Source: Thamnaconus septentrionalis (taxonomy: Eukaryota; Chordata; Actinopteri; Tetraodontiformes; Monacanthidae). Taken from it: DNA of 64,000 nt. Positions 36,901 to 52,063 of this stretch are shown here, in pieces (the stretch's first letter is position 1; the number at the start of each line of letters is the position of its first letter). Made by a program: the position numbers and the translations under genes. The stretch lies in the NCBI GenBank assembly GCA_009823395.1, contig CM020501.1:13556861-13620860 (forward strand). The letters run 5' to 3'. Below the pieces are notes generated by a model. It ran no database searches and was not told the DNA's origin. It saw nothing but the letters and a program-made list of their open reading frames with translations.

Positions 36901-37932
36901 GACTGTGTTCCTCCCACGTCCAGGTTTGCAAATTGACCCAAATCTAAACCAATCTGGAGGAGAAACAAAACATGTAAACCTGCCAACGTGGGTTTGAGGC
37001 CTGTTTGGATATCATTTAAATTGCAAGTTCAATGCTGCATTAAAACAGACCAGTAGCAAAACATGAACAGGTATCAAATGTCGTATCTATTTGAATATTC
37101 ATGTGTATGTATGTATGACGAGTTTCCTACTTTCCAGTGCTTAATGTCTTGGGCGATGTAGGTTTCGGCCAATGAGCTGTAGACACAATTCACATTCAAG
37201 AAGTCAATATTGAATTGTCTTACCTTTTTACCAGTTACCATCATGTGAAAAAACATCATTGTGTTGTTGTAATTATCATAACGAATGAGGTCAAAGGAAG
37301 AACCGACGGAGGAAAAGTAAACTAAAATTCAGGAAAAAATATTGGCCGTTCCTGGAAGATTGTGCCTGCCTCAATATCAGTCACATGGTGTGAAAAGAAG
37401 CAACAATACAATGGTTGTGGTGGTCCTTGAATTTAGCAATGACTTCAATGGCAGTCTTCCAACATGACCAGAGCTGACTTATTTCATTGGGTAACACAAT
37501 GCCGCACAATACGGTACCTGACAGAGGTGTGTGCACTGCTGTAGATCTCAGTCTTGCACCGGCTGAAGGCTCGCCAGTCCACTGCAGAGAGCGGCAGCTG
37601 GGACACAGAAAAAGACCGTAGTTATCATGAACAATACATGTTAAATTTAGATGTGATTTCTCACTTACTTTCTGCAGCCTGTGGCCTTGAAGAGAGTTGG
37701 AGCACAGAGTACAGGTGCCATTCGGTGAGAGATAGGTCTTCACATCAATTGTGTAGGCGCCTTTATGCTGTAGGGTGACCACATCGAAGCCCTCCCCTAC
37801 CAGGTTGTAGCCTGGTACAAAGGGTGCGGCGTTGCACTGGCTGGTGGTCCCAACCAGGCAGCACAGAACACAATTTGGCAGAAGGAGGAGGGGGCTCAGG
37901 TAGAGAAGAGGTGGGGTTGAAAGTGTGATCAT
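33999..37932 (-). CDS. prf1: Perforin-1-like pore-forming protein (MACPF + C2)
   Basis: Nine minus-strand exons: 37932-37669, 37597-37518, 37176-37131, 36953-36817, 36712-36574, 36162-36082, 35716-35220, 34879-34786 and 34217-33999 (stop), 518 residues in all. Residues 1 to about 28 are a hydrophobic signal peptide. [17 protein letters not shown] and [12 protein letters not shown] match the perforin N-terminus. The MACPF signature YGTHFI sits at about 215-220, followed by [14 protein letters not shown]. After CCPRQPYRG a C2 domain runs to the end, with [12 protein letters not shown] supplying calcium-binding aspartates. Perforin is released by cytotoxic lymphocytes and forms pores in target membranes after calcium-dependent binding. 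Fish have several perforin-like genes, so exact orthology is uncertain. The ATG at 37932 follows an acceptor by two bases, so a non-coding 5' exon is likely. The human protein is about 555 residues. Confidence 0.9.
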
Positions 37933-38459
37933 GCCTGCAAAAAAAACTAAAAAGAAAGACAGAAAAGTGTTAGTTTTAATCATAAAACATATCAATAAAG
38001 ATATGAATGTTAAATTATTAAAAGCAGCATTGCTCCATCATGAGAATATTTAATAAAGATTCAGTTTCAAACAAACTCTCTTTGTAATAAAAACTGAGAA
38101 CAAAAAAACACAGAGAAAATTTTACACAATGCGTACAAGACAAAGAAAAAAAAAAGAAGAAAGAATCAGCACACATGTGAAAGAGGAACTGGGCAGTTTT
38201 ATCAACCTTTCCCAAGGACCACAAACTACAGGAACAAAATTAAAAAGCCACTTAAAATATGCATATACATGAATGAAAAACGAGAGAAAATCATACAAAA
38301 GAAAAGCAAAGTCAAACACACACAGAAACAAATAAGAAATGGCTACTGAACCTGTCACAGTGCACGCGTCCCGAAACTGAAATGAAAGTGTTTTGCGGAC
38401 GATTAAACTTTGCAGACGTATCAATTTTTTTTAAAGAAAATAATAATAAAAAACACATG

Positions 38460-38870
38460 ATGAATTCATTATTGCAATGCAATTAGCGAGCCAGCAAATA
38501 CCGAGAGGAACGGGGAGCTCTAGAACACAGTGTGATACTGAAATCAGCAAGAACAACCCACAAAAACATTTTAAAAGAAGAAACAGCTGCAATAAATTGT
38601 CTCAGGGAAGGTGGAAAGATCACCATTCTACCAGCAGTCAAGGGCAGAACGCAAGTGAGATGGAAAACATGCTCAGAGATACAAATATGCATTAAATACT
38701 AGAGAAAAGAGAAAAAAACCCAACAAAGCCCTCTTAAAACGCCTAGCAGTCAAAAAAATACTCATGGAATGCCTTTGATAATCTGATACCTACAGCAAGC
38801 ATCACTCCATGGATCTATGGAACACCAAAAATACACAACAAGGGCACTGCACACGTTAGTAGAGCGGGGG
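38460..38870 (+). mobile_element. Penelope-like retroelement fragment
   Basis: Plus-strand frames give KITILPAVKGR-like sequence (about 38618-38650), KALLKRLAVKK (about 38725-38757) and, farther on, ITPWIYGTPKIHNKGT (about 38802-38849). The YG-PKIH-G block after a VKGR block is characteristic of Penelope-like reverse transcriptases. Stops and frame changes show that it is dead. Confidence 0.6.
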
Positions 38871-39197
38871 GGTCTTGTTGTGGAAAAAATACTAAAGATC
38901 AACGAGGAGATGCGAAGGTCTTCTGGGTTTTTATTACGGAGCTCCGGGCAAGCACACACACAACAAGTGTCTGCATGATCTTGCAAAGAAGGAACAAACT
39001 TGTACATCTTATATAGGTTGAACCGTTTACAGAAGTGGCAATAGAGGGGTATCTGCATCCTCTGGCCACCCAGACACTTGTGGACAGGTTAACAGAACAA
39101 AGTACTTTCCTTTGCCCTTTAGTCACAGACGAAAAATGGACATTTATGATTACATAAACACATGTGATGTACATATAAGGCAGTATGGACAGTAACA

Positions 39198-39262
39198 TAG
39201 ACATAGACATAGACAGACTTTATTGATCACCTTGGGATGACTCCCTCAGGGAAATTAATAAC
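39198..39262 (-). mobile_element. Non-LTR retroelement 3' tail
   Basis: On the minus strand a block ending AATAAAGTCTGTC is followed by three GTCTATG-like units. This resembles the common fish LINE/SINE 3' end with a short tandem tail, but the family is not determined. Confidence 0.45.
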
Positions 39263-39410
39263 AGAACAAAGAGTTCATGCAGAGTGCATGCTCACTTCCA
39301 CTTCCACTGAGAGGGCAAGAAGTCAAAAGTTAACAGAAACCAGACAGATATGAAAAACGCTACTAGACAAGATATGAAAAAAACACTGCAAACCATGTGC
39401 AGAGAAGTCA

Positions 39411-39646
39411 CGAGGCAGGTTGAAAACCTTTCAGTACAATTTTCCATTACATTTTTCCCTTTTGATCATTCAATGATCACTTTCAGAAAACAAATTGACA
39501 GGAAATTCAGGATCAAACCAGGCTTCTCTGAATGCAAATTTAATGCAGGCAGTGGTGTTACGATCTAATGGTTCAATGTCAACACGAGGTTGCGTGGAGG
39601 AATGAGGCAGTTTGAAAACCTTTCAGTACAATTCTTCATTACAGTC
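39411..39646. repeat. Pair of short direct repeats about 190 bp apart
   Basis: A GAGGCAG...TTGAAAACC unit plus TTTCAGTACAATT occurs at about 39411-39453 and again at about 39604-39646, with few differences over about 40 bp. Confidence 0.85.
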
Positions 39647-39800
39647 TCCAATGGCAAAGCCTTCTCTTTTTTTTTTTTTTTTTTTTTAATGGAAAATACT
39701 TGGATTTTGCAACAAATAATAGGAGTCCATATCTGTCCTCTACTGTTAAGTTTCTGCTGTGTTTTCATGTCCTCTTTCCTGTGGCGTTCTACTAAAACCC

Positions 39801-40111
39801 CTGGCAAAATATTATGGAATCACCAGACTTTTTTATTTTGTAAAGTCAATGTAAAGTCATTTAAAATGGCAACTTTCTGGTCATAAGAAACACTAAAAGA
39901 AATCCAGAAAAAAATGTGGCAGTCAATAACAATTGCTTTTTTAGATCAAGCAGAAGAAAAAAACTTATGGGATCACCCAATTCTGAGGAAAAAAAATTTG
40001 GAATCATGAAAAATAAACAAAAAAACACTACAAACACAACAACACACCATGAGTACTTTGTTGCACCACCTCTGGCTTAGCTTGCAGTCTTTGAGGCATG
40101 GACTTAATCAT
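39801..40111. mobile_element. Tc1/mariner-type transposon end (internally deleted)
   Basis: Sequence beginning GGCAAAATATTATGGAATCACC and including TTGCACCACCTCTGGCTTAG matches, from memory, the terminal non-coding part of a widespread fish Tc1-type element. It stops abruptly at TGGACTTAAT, and the transposase body is missing. Confidence 0.6.
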
Positions 40112-40929
40112 ATGGTACTTCCCTTGTTCTAAAGGCCATTACCAACCAATTACGTCAGACACCAGAACCTGAGTTTTCATGGCAAAGACGGTAAGTATTA
40201 TTTCACATTATTATTACATAGTTCCGAGAAAAAAAACAACTCTCAACTACATTTAGGTTTTTCCCCACATATATACCCTTCCCATCTAACTCATTTTTTC
40301 TTCTTGTGATGGATTTATCTATTTTTTTTTTTTTTAACAAAATACCTATCTACTCAAAAACGTATTAAATTTCTAGGTATTTATTGCAAATAGATTAGTT
40401 TTGGTGCTCTGCTCTGAGGTGGCTTTTTCCCCTCAGAAGCTTTGATCACAGGAATTTCAACTGGGATTAAAGTGCATTCATTCTTCTGAATTTTCTTATA
40501 ACGTTAACGCAAAGTGCATCTGTAGTCAAACGTCATAAGAAGAAACATATACTGTCCTACAAATTTCATTTGGAGTCATATTTCTTTTATTTTCTAGTGC
40601 AATCACAGGTAAAGGCTTCTCAACTTCAGGTGCAGAAAACCTGTCTCTATTCTATCTCTAGTGCTAATTCTAATTGAATACAATAAGATGTGTTCAGATG
40701 CTTCCTGTCAGTTATAAATAAGGAATAGATATTTGTTTAAATTTAAGGGTTGTTTATGTTAATGCCTCCTATAAGAATGTATCATTGTGATATTTTGTTT
40801 TCTTGCCAGTTGGTGATGAAATTGGTCAGATATTTAGGTGCCTATTACCCCTCCACACACAGCCTTTTTTTTTTTTTTTTTTACATTTGCAATCAAGTCC
40901 CCACAGTTTCCTTGTCTGCAGCTAAAAGC

Positions 40930-41340
40930 ATGAACGGCAGTGGACGGACACTCCCTCCCTCCAGCCCCAACCACTTCCCTGCCAAACTATGGAGACTGGC
41001 GAACAACCCATTGAAAAGGTCCATCTTCTGGGACAGCAAGGGCGAGGCCGTCGTCATCAACCAGCAGCTCTTCGAGAGGGAGGTCCTGTCCCCCCATCCC
41101 TGCTCTGTGGAAAACGTGGATGCCTTTAAGACCACCAACTTCTCGCGCTTCATGCGGCAGCTCAACCTGTACGGCTTCAGGATGGTCACCCCAGTGAACG
41201 GAGACGACCTGCCCGATGCCAACTGTTCCACCTGGACTTATTATCACTTCTTCAACCCAAACTTCAAACAGAACCCCGGAGTCGTCGCGACGCTGAGGAG
41301 AAACACCGCCGAGTCTCAACAGTCTCTTTCTGCTAAATAA
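40930..41340 (+). CDS. Short protein consisting mainly of an HSF-type DNA-binding domain (HSFY/HSF5-like)
   Basis: The ATG at 40930 opens a 136-residue frame with stop at 41338-41340. Residues about 13-105 form an HSF winged-helix domain: NHFPAKLWRLANNP, SIFWDSKGEAVVIN, FKTTNFSRFMRQLNLYGF (recognition helix and wing) and YHFFNPNFKQNP. The last block and the FPAKLWRL start favour the HSFY/HSF5 group over HSF1, 2 and 4. The protein ends soon after, with no heptad-repeat trimerisation region and no activation domain. An acceptor (poly-T then CCCCACAG, ending 40911) precedes the ATG, so a 5' exon probably exists. The frame is GC-rich in third positions against AT-rich flanks, supporting real coding. 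It should bind heat-shock-element-like DNA; biological role unknown. Confidence 0.75.
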   Translation: MNGSGRTLPPSSPNHFPAKLWRLANNPLKRSIFWDSKGEAVVINQQLFEREVLSPHPCSVENVDAFKTTNFSRFMRQLNLYGFRMVTPVNGDDLPDANCSTWTYYHFFNPNFKQNPGVVATLRRNTAESQQSLSAK

Positions 41341-41691
41341 CCTGCAAGCACCGCTGGGTCTCTATAGTGTCTTCACAGTACCAAACGTTGTCAGCCTGCT
41401 AACTGTACTGGACTGATGTTTAGATCTTGCTGCAGGGGTAGCCAGGAAGGGAAATTTGCCACTATTGCCACTATTATAACCACTGGCCCAGGTCAACGTC
41501 AGGTATCGATCACCACAATAATGAAAAAGAACAATTTAATTTAATAACATTTATTTTTTGAGGTAGGTTTAGTTGCCGTCTTCCTCTCACTGCTGATTTG
41601 GTGTGCAGCACTCTTTTAATGAGGATCAAAGCCAGTAGTTTGCTCTGCCACTTGGCCCTTGTCGAGTGGAGAATTCCTGAAACAAGCAAGG

Positions 41692-41697
41692 AATAAA
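41692..41697 (+). terminator. Polyadenylation signal of the HSF-like gene
   Basis: AATAAA about 350 bp past the stop codon, plus strand. Confidence 0.6.
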
Positions 41698-41699
41698 AA

Positions 41700-43080
41700 A
41701 CTAAAACCTAAAAACTAACATCTACCGTTCATCACTTGCCAATATAAAAGCTACTCGGCACTGGGGCTGGAACTTTCTCTTTTCTTTTCATATTCTCTTT
41801 CGCTTTCACCGCCGGGGATTTTCTCTTCTTTGCTTTCTCCTTTTCGCCAGGTGGTGGGCCGGGTACTGGGGGTTCCAGAAACATGTAGCCTAGCTAATTA
41901 GGGACGGATGTCGGGAACTGGGAAATTCAGCGTCACCCATCAGCAGAGGTGAGCAGGGGGCGCGCGTTCCGCCGGAGCGAGCGAGGTGTGTTTACGTCCC
42001 ACGGAGAGCACAGCGCTGGCTCTTCCTGATCGGGATCACGTAACGTATTAGCGGTAGCTATCGAGACGATTTCACAGAACAGAAATAATGAATTAAATGA
42101 ATAAATGTGACATTAAATTTTTGTGCCGCTTTTCTCCCCTGACGGTTTTTAGGGTTACGGTTGGGTCCACTTTCTTAGCATTTTTTTTTAATGACTGTTC
42201 TGGATTGTGGTGTTCTGTACGGATGAAAACTAAAACTGATTTCTTCACAATTTTGATTTTCACTTGTGATTCGGTAAATACACATTTGCCTTATTTGAAG
42301 GACTCTTACTGAATTTTAAGAACTTGCTGTATGTTCATATATAACACACCCATGATCAAAGGCTGACGTGAATAATCTGCATTTAGCCAACAGTGTATTT
42401 GTCTATTCCCTCTGCCAGCAAAACATCACAAAAGTTTCTAGATATATGTTCTAATCCTTTCTCCTCCTGAATGTGTCAGAAATCTGCATGCATGTTTAAA
42501 CACATTGAGAATAAGAGAAACTGTAAACACAACACTTACAAAACAAACTCTTTAATTGTGGAAGAAAAGTCCCATTACACTGCGGCGTTACCCTAAAGCG
42601 CTGACAGTCAAATGGTTTTGATTTTCAACTGTGCATTCATATTCGCATATCCTAAGGACGGGGTGGAGTGGGCCATGCAGGTTTTTTTTGTGGTTCAGAT
42701 GAAGTCAGGGCTTAATGTAGCAGGTTTAGAATGAGACCACTGTCTTGGGCAGAAGGGCTTTGCAATGATGAACAAGCAGTTCAAACATCCTGTTTATTCA
42801 ATCTGATTAAAAGCAGTGCAGTGCATGTGGAGAAGCTGATTAGAGCTCACACACAAACTAACAAGGAATGAAAACAAAAAACAGCAGAGTTCATGGTCGC
42901 CAATGTACCATCACGACAAGTCACAGGCCCTCCTGATGACGATGTTGTGTTGAATAAAAGCTTAAAAGTCCTTAAGAAATATAATATGCTTTCGTCTTTA
43001 GATTACTGGTAGCATTCCATGTTCGCCAATGGAATAAAATGATTCCCCTTCAAAATATCACAATTCTGGAATATGTGCTA
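41700..43080. other. Intergenic region between HSF-like gene and PIN1
   Basis: A pyrimidine-rich block (41774-41850) and a CpG-rich patch (41945-42010) are present. No protein-like frame or RNA gene is seen. Confidence 0.5.
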
Positions 43081-43082
43081 TG

Positions 43083-43088
43083 TTTATT
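43083..43088 (-). terminator. Polyadenylation signal of PIN1
   Basis: AATAAA on the minus strand, about 100 bp past the PIN1 stop. Confidence 0.7.
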
Positions 43089-43188
43089 CAGTAGAATGTT
43101 ACAATGACAGGTCTGAATGAGTTTTTGTTTAACATGTGCGTCAATGCGTCAAAGAGAAGGTAAACAGAGGCGCAGAACGTCCCTTCCC

Positions 43189-46469
<3,281 letters not shown>

Positions 46470-46797
46470 GTGAGATTGTAATTATTATTGAATCAGAAAC
46501 AACATAGGAAACCCGCAAGGTGAAGGGGCGGTTTTCTTGCGTTGAAACGTGATGCACGATTGTTGACGCGAGCTATAGCCGATTTATGCTAGCAAAACAA
46601 ACGTTGCTTTTAAACTAAACACCCCAAGATTCCCCGAAACTCTTTAATTATTATACGTAGTGAGTAAGACAGACCACTAATATTCATTTAAGGGTGTTAT
46701 ACTGTATTATGAACAGTGTCTGCAATTTGCTCTCCTGTCAAATATGCTAACTTGGCTTTTTTTTTTTTTTTTTATCACCAGACAATTGGAACCGAAA

Positions 46798-47584
46798 ATG
46801 ATCGAGGTGATTTGCAACGATCGTCTGGGCAAGAAGGTCCGAGTCAAGTGCAAGTATCCTTTTCACATGAACCAGGAAGCCAGCGTTTATTGGGTTCGTC
46901 TGTCGCACATGTCGTGTTTCTCGTATTAAAGAGCGAGGGTCAATGTGCTCGAGACAAAGGATCAGTTCCTCCGCATTCAAGTGCTGTTGTTTGCCGAGTG
47001 TCACAACAACTTGTAACTTCATGTTGCTTTATGATTCAAACATCTTCAGTGTCAAACGTTGTAACTTTAGCCACGTTGATGGACAAACAAGCACGTACGA
47101 GACATTTCAGAAGAGGTTCCCAATTCAATTTTCAGTGTCTGGAGTTTATGTTCAATGTTGTTGTAATGCCTTCACCCGCACACTTCAGCTCTGAGGACAG
47201 CATTGGAGACCTGAAGAAGCTCATTGCTGCCCAGACAGGAACGCCACATCACAAGATTGTGTTAAAGAAATGGTAAGTCGCTCATTTCAAGTGCCAGACG
47301 GCCTGAACGCTTTTATAGATGTTACAAAGACTGACTTGTGATTGTCTGACAGGTACACTATATTCAAGGACCATGTCACACTGGGGGACTGTATCCTTTC
47401 AAACACTTTTCTTCAGCTTGTTATTGTCAGTAGTCCAGTTTGTTGAACATTCTAAAAGTTAACCAGCTGTATTAATCAAATGTTATTATAGTAAATATGT
47501 GTGCTAAACAGGTTGTTGTACTTGACATTTGCTTGTGCAGATGAAATCCATGATGGGATGAACCTGGAGCTTTACTACCAGTAG
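46798..47584 (+). CDS. ubl5: UBL5 (Hub1), ubiquitin-like protein 5
   Basis: Plus-strand exons: coding part of 46781-46853 (ATG at 46798), 47189-47272, 47353-47390 and 47541-47584 (TAG), 73 residues, the exact family length. The sequence starts [19 protein letters not shown] and ends [13 protein letters not shown], with the C-terminal YY motif that replaces ubiquitin's GG. UBL5 binds non-covalently to spliceosome proteins such as SART1/Snu66 and influences 5' splice-site choice; it also has roles in mitochondrial stress response. After AAQTGT this copy reads PHHKI, where vertebrate UBL5 has RW and then N or E before KI (from memory). Everything else agrees closely. Confidence 0.96.
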
Positions 47585-47745
47585 ATGTACAGAAACATTC
47601 TAATTCCGTCTCTCACTCTCTCACACACATTCACATGCACACACCAAATTACAAGAAACCCATGATTCAGAACTACCGCAATTGTGAAGAAAGAATATTT
47701 TCACCTGTCCACAGTCGCTTAAAAGATGTTTTCCATTTTTTTTTA

Positions 47746-47751
47746 AATAAA
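47746..47751 (+). terminator. Polyadenylation signal of UBL5
   Basis: AATAAA 162 bp past the UBL5 stop codon. Confidence 0.8.
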
Positions 47752-48099
47752 AGTAGATGACTACAATTCTCTCTGTCTTAATGTATACCTGCATACACCA
47801 TACATGTAGGTCTTGTTAAAATACCTAATACGAAATATGGCAAATTTAGACACTGATGGTTAAGAGGGGGGCATGTATCGGTTTAATGCTTGACAAGTAT
47901 AGATTTAGGTCCTTCAGTTTTGTTTCTCAACACTACAGGGCAGTCGGGACGCTTGTATTTCAGTTCTGAAATCTTCCCGTGTTAAATCAAGAGCATTCAG
48001 GAAATGTCCTATGTGTGTGCCAGGTTGCTATCCTCTTAGGCAGAATGTTACAGGTTCCAGAGTTTTAGTGGTGGCCAGAAACAAGAGTCTTTTTTTTTT

Positions 48100-48620
48100 T
48101 TTTTAAATAATGATAAAAATAATAAAAACTTTCATTTATATAGTGCCTTTCAAAAGGAACCCGAGGTCACTTTACAAGGTAAAGTAAACAACAAAACAAA
48201 ACAGAAAGGAACCTAAACTAAACATTTAATATGGAAAAGCCAGGGAGAAAAGGTGAGTTTTGAGGTGTGACTTGAAACTGTCCAGAGTCGGGAAAGGACA
48301 GATTTCAGCGGGGAGAGAGTTCCAGAGGGTGGAGGCAGCCATGCAGAAGGCTCCGTCCCTGAAAGTTTTCAGTTTGGCCCGAGGGATGGAGAGGAGACCA
48401 GTATCGGACAACTGCATGTTCTGGGATGGAGTGTGTTGGTGAAAGAGGTCAGCAAAGGACTGGGGGGGCAAGTGCCTGAAGGGGCTTACAGGAGGAGTTT
48501 GTAGTGGTTGCAGAACTTGACCGGGAGCCGTTAGAGGTGGATGATGGGTGGAGTGGAGGTGATGTGCTGCCAGGGTTTGGTGCGAGTGAGAGTCCTGACA
48601 GCTGAGTTCTGCACTTACTG
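48100..48620 (-). mobile_element. LINE 3' fragment (ORF2 C-terminus)
   Basis: On the minus strand an open frame (48471-48226) reads SIPRAKLKTFRDGAFC and AASTLWNSLPAEI, then FKSHLKTHLFSLAF. This is the familiar C-terminus of L2/CR1/Rex-type fish LINE ORF2. A 3' UTR and AT-rich tail follow towards 48100. Upstream sequence to about 48620 may belong to the same copy. Confidence 0.75.
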
Positions 48621-50663
48621 GAGCCTATTCACAACGTGCCTGTGTAGGGTTCTTTTTGAAACTGTATTCATTCTTTAGAGACATGTCTTTTCACCACTAG
48701 AGGGCACTTGCGTGAAACCCTTCTGATGTCTGGATAATTACCTTCTTTTTTTTTATAAAGGTCATGTTGAAAACTTGGTTGAAACTGCTCTTATGGTTAT
48801 GTGTAAATACATTGCTGTAACAGAAACCAATGTGGTATTGTCCACATTCTGAGGTCTTGTGGAGTTTGTGTGGTATTAGTGTCTGCGTGGGTTCCATGCA
48901 GGTGTAAGGTCTCCTGGCTTGGTTTCACTGAAAAAGTATGAACATCATTTCACGATTCAACATTTAGTGGCCACTGAGCATTTTGTACATGTCACACGTG
49001 CCTTCTTTAAGGCCATTGTTCAACCATCTTCCAGTTAGACGAGAAAACTGATGAAACAAGTATGCAACAAACAGACATGTAGGGATGGAGGTTTCACAGT
49101 GAAACTCTTCCATCTTTGCACTTCACTACTTTAATCATCTTTATGTTAAATTATTAAAATTTAGCTGAAACAAAGCATTTTTCTGGTCTTACTGCTAATT
49201 TATATGTTGTTTTGTATTTCTGAATCCTTAGCACGCTGCTGTGTCTCTGTAACCGCAAAGAGCCGCTCTCGTGCTCTTTAATGCTGCGCAGAAATTGCCA
49301 TGACCGGGGCTTTTGTTGTTTCTCATCGCGACGTTAAAGCACTGTCTACTCTTAAAAAAGACAACAGCGTCTATTTCCAGCCGCTGGCCTTAATCTCTCT
49401 GGCTTTATGTCAGGCTGCGTTGCTAAAGAACTGCCTTAAATAGCTAATTAGCATGTGAGCTTATATGCTCCTCTAAAGTTGTCTTTGTGTCCCGAGGTGT
49501 CCTGAACTCTCACTGGAGCTGTGTTTGTGTGAACATGTTAAATAATTCATGGACACCATTTAAGTGTCAGCATTACCCAAAAAAAATAAAGATGTAACAC
49601 TACATGTAATTTATACAATAAATTGTTATAAGGGATATGCCATCACAATACATTAAACAGGTAACTCTTGAGTCAGTTCGTTGAGGATGATAATTGCTTC
49701 CAAGATTCCTTTACTTACTGTTTGTTACTGTAGAACTGACTCACTTTTCCGGCACCTGATGCTGATGAGATTATCTAGCTGGAACGCATTAACACACAGT
49801 CACACCAGTACAAGTGCAAGTTGAGACTTGAGTTGCATCATGTGATGCTAGTTCTATGTAAAAGGCAACATACAGTTTATAATTTTTGATAAAACGGTTT
49901 TTAAACGAATGATAGAAAACTCCCAAACTAGTATGATTGTATATACTGTAATTATCATATATACCTCTGTGTCTATATTGTGTATCTTTTGTGATATGTG
50001 CAGAGTTTATTGCAAATTAGTATTATAGAAGTATTTGCATTTGGTTCGCAGCCAATGAAATCAGTTAATGAATCTCAGAGATAGGGAAATCCTTCCTGCC
50101 AGAAAACACCCTTCTTCAAAACTGGCAAACAGTAATTTCCAACAAAATACCCCTACCTGACTAATGTGGAATAACCTTTCTGAGACCTGTTTTAAATATT
50201 TACAAAAACAAAAGTTTTTTTTTCTTGTAAGCAAAATAATCAAAACAATTCCTTACTGTTTCCATTTGCCAGCCTTATCAAGGAACTGCTGCACATAATG
50301 ACTAAAAACAGTGTTGCTTACTGATGGATGACGTTGGGTAAAACCCCTAGATCTGTCGAGATGAACATTAAAAAATTAATTGTTTGTATGAATCAGGAGC
50401 CAGCTCAGAAGAATGACTATCACTTGTTTGGAAGAGGTTTATGCTGCAGCTAATCACATGCAGGCAAGCCTGGTTGTGGCGTGGATTACTGGAAGTGTGC
50501 GTTTGTGTGTGTGGGTGTTTTAATAGAACTCTGGGGCAGAAGGTCGCTGGGTTCTTTTAAAGGTTTTGTCAGAAAGTTTGGTCATCTGTAGACATGAGCA
50601 GTTCATTCTCTGATTACTGCAAAACACAACAGTGTGAAAGTCTTGGTTACTTGGCACACTCGG

Positions 50664-50704
50664 ACGCACGCACGCATGCACGCACGCACACACACACACA
50701 CACA
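50664..50704. repeat. (GCAC)n/(CA)n microsatellite
   Basis: GCAC tetranucleotides pass into a CA run. Confidence 0.9.
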
Positions 50705-52063
50705 TTTGTCTTAAATTAACTCGCATTGGTTTTCCATTCTTTTGTACAGCGCAACACGAACCACAATCTGTCTAACCCTTACCCCTCACCTAACCTCTCT
50801 ACTAATATCATATCTTGACTCTAACCCACAGCCTTCATTTTAAAATGGATGGCAGAGAGAAGCCCTCAAATGGCACAAGACACCTATTTTGATGGGCATA
50901 ATGTGACTTTTGGTTGTCTACAGGGAACCTCCAGACCTGCATCCCTCAATTCATACCAAGACCACCTATGATATTAAGCGACAGCAAATAGTAACAAGGA
51001 GTGATTAAAACAAATCTAGAATTTGTTTTAACTGAACCCTGCTTTCCAGTAAATGTCACCAAAGATTGACTGTGGGTCCTCTGTGACCTTGCAGGATATG
51101 CAGTAATAGACAAAGTATGCGGAGGACAAGTGGGTTCTAATTACACATGCCTCTTCCACATTCTTTAACTGCTGTCTGCAATGGTGGTGGTCTTTTGGGA
51201 AATTTGGATGTTGGATAACCTGATGCCTGTTCAATGGCTTTCGTGTCCCATAACTGAAAACAACAGCTGTATTTTTACATGACTGTACGAACTCGCTGTC
51301 CGCAACGTGTATTAATTTCCCTTTTTTTCCAGTGTGAAGCAAGTCTAGGGTTATCTCTGCTTCGTGTCCTCCACTACTTACCTGTGTGGCAAAACTATCA
51401 GTCAGGGCATAACCATGACTTTAAGATAAAAAACTGTTTGTAAAAACGTCCCATTCGACTGATTATGGATAATATTAACAGAACTCAACAGATGAAAAAA
51501 AAAAAAATCTAATTAGAATATATTTGGTCTGACTAGGCCAGTGTGAAAGCATCATTTAAGAAGTCAGGGTTACCTGCCTGACTTACCCCCTTCTTTCTTA
51601 GTCAAAACAAAAGCCTAAAAATTGCTTTTCATCAATATGTATTACAAATAATGCATGTCTTCTGTCTCCTCCACACAGGCAAAAATGCCGGTTTTTTTTT
51701 TTTTTTAAAATCTAAAAGTGGAGTTAATCTGTGAAAAACACAGTTACATTACCAGCCACCGGCAGTTGAGAGCAGGTGATCTAGCAGCATGGCCCTGTGG
51801 CCCCATGAGCTGATGGCCTGGTCACCCCATGACCAGCACGTTACCCTCCTGTCACGGTACATCCAGACCTCTCCGTGCCTCGGCTCTCAGGGCTATAATT
51901 GGCTCCGTTAGCCCAGTCTGGCTAATGCGTTTCAAAAGCTGCCCCCGCCCTGGGCTTAAGCCCTGACAGCGCTTTACAGGTTTCCATCTCCGTGTCACCA
52001 CAACACCTTGGCCAGCCTTGTCCAGAGCACGGCGGAACAAGCTGAGAGCGGACGAGGCAGGGG

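Larger units (their letters stand above)
37935..40700. other. Transposon-rich intergenic region
   Basis: Between perforin and the HSF-like gene there is no intact gene. The stretch contains a Penelope-like fragment, a non-LTR 3' tail, a short tandem duplication and a Tc1 relic, listed separately. The remainder is AT-rich with homopolymer runs. Confidence 0.6.

Noticed and set aside
37180..37330. Protein-like minus-strand frame between perforin exons 2 and 3 ([13 protein letters not shown]...)
   Set aside because: Perforin phases and family alignment join exon 2 directly to exon 3 at 37176. Adding this block would break the match to the MACPF N-terminal region.
40190..40212. ATGGCAAAGACG followed by GTAAGT as a coding first exon of the HSF-like gene
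   Set aside because: Joining it to the acceptor at 40911 gives a stop before the HSF domain. It could only be non-coding 5' sequence.
51028..51342. 104-codon minus-strand frame
   Set aside because: No family recognised, AT-rich codon use and no splice or promoter context.
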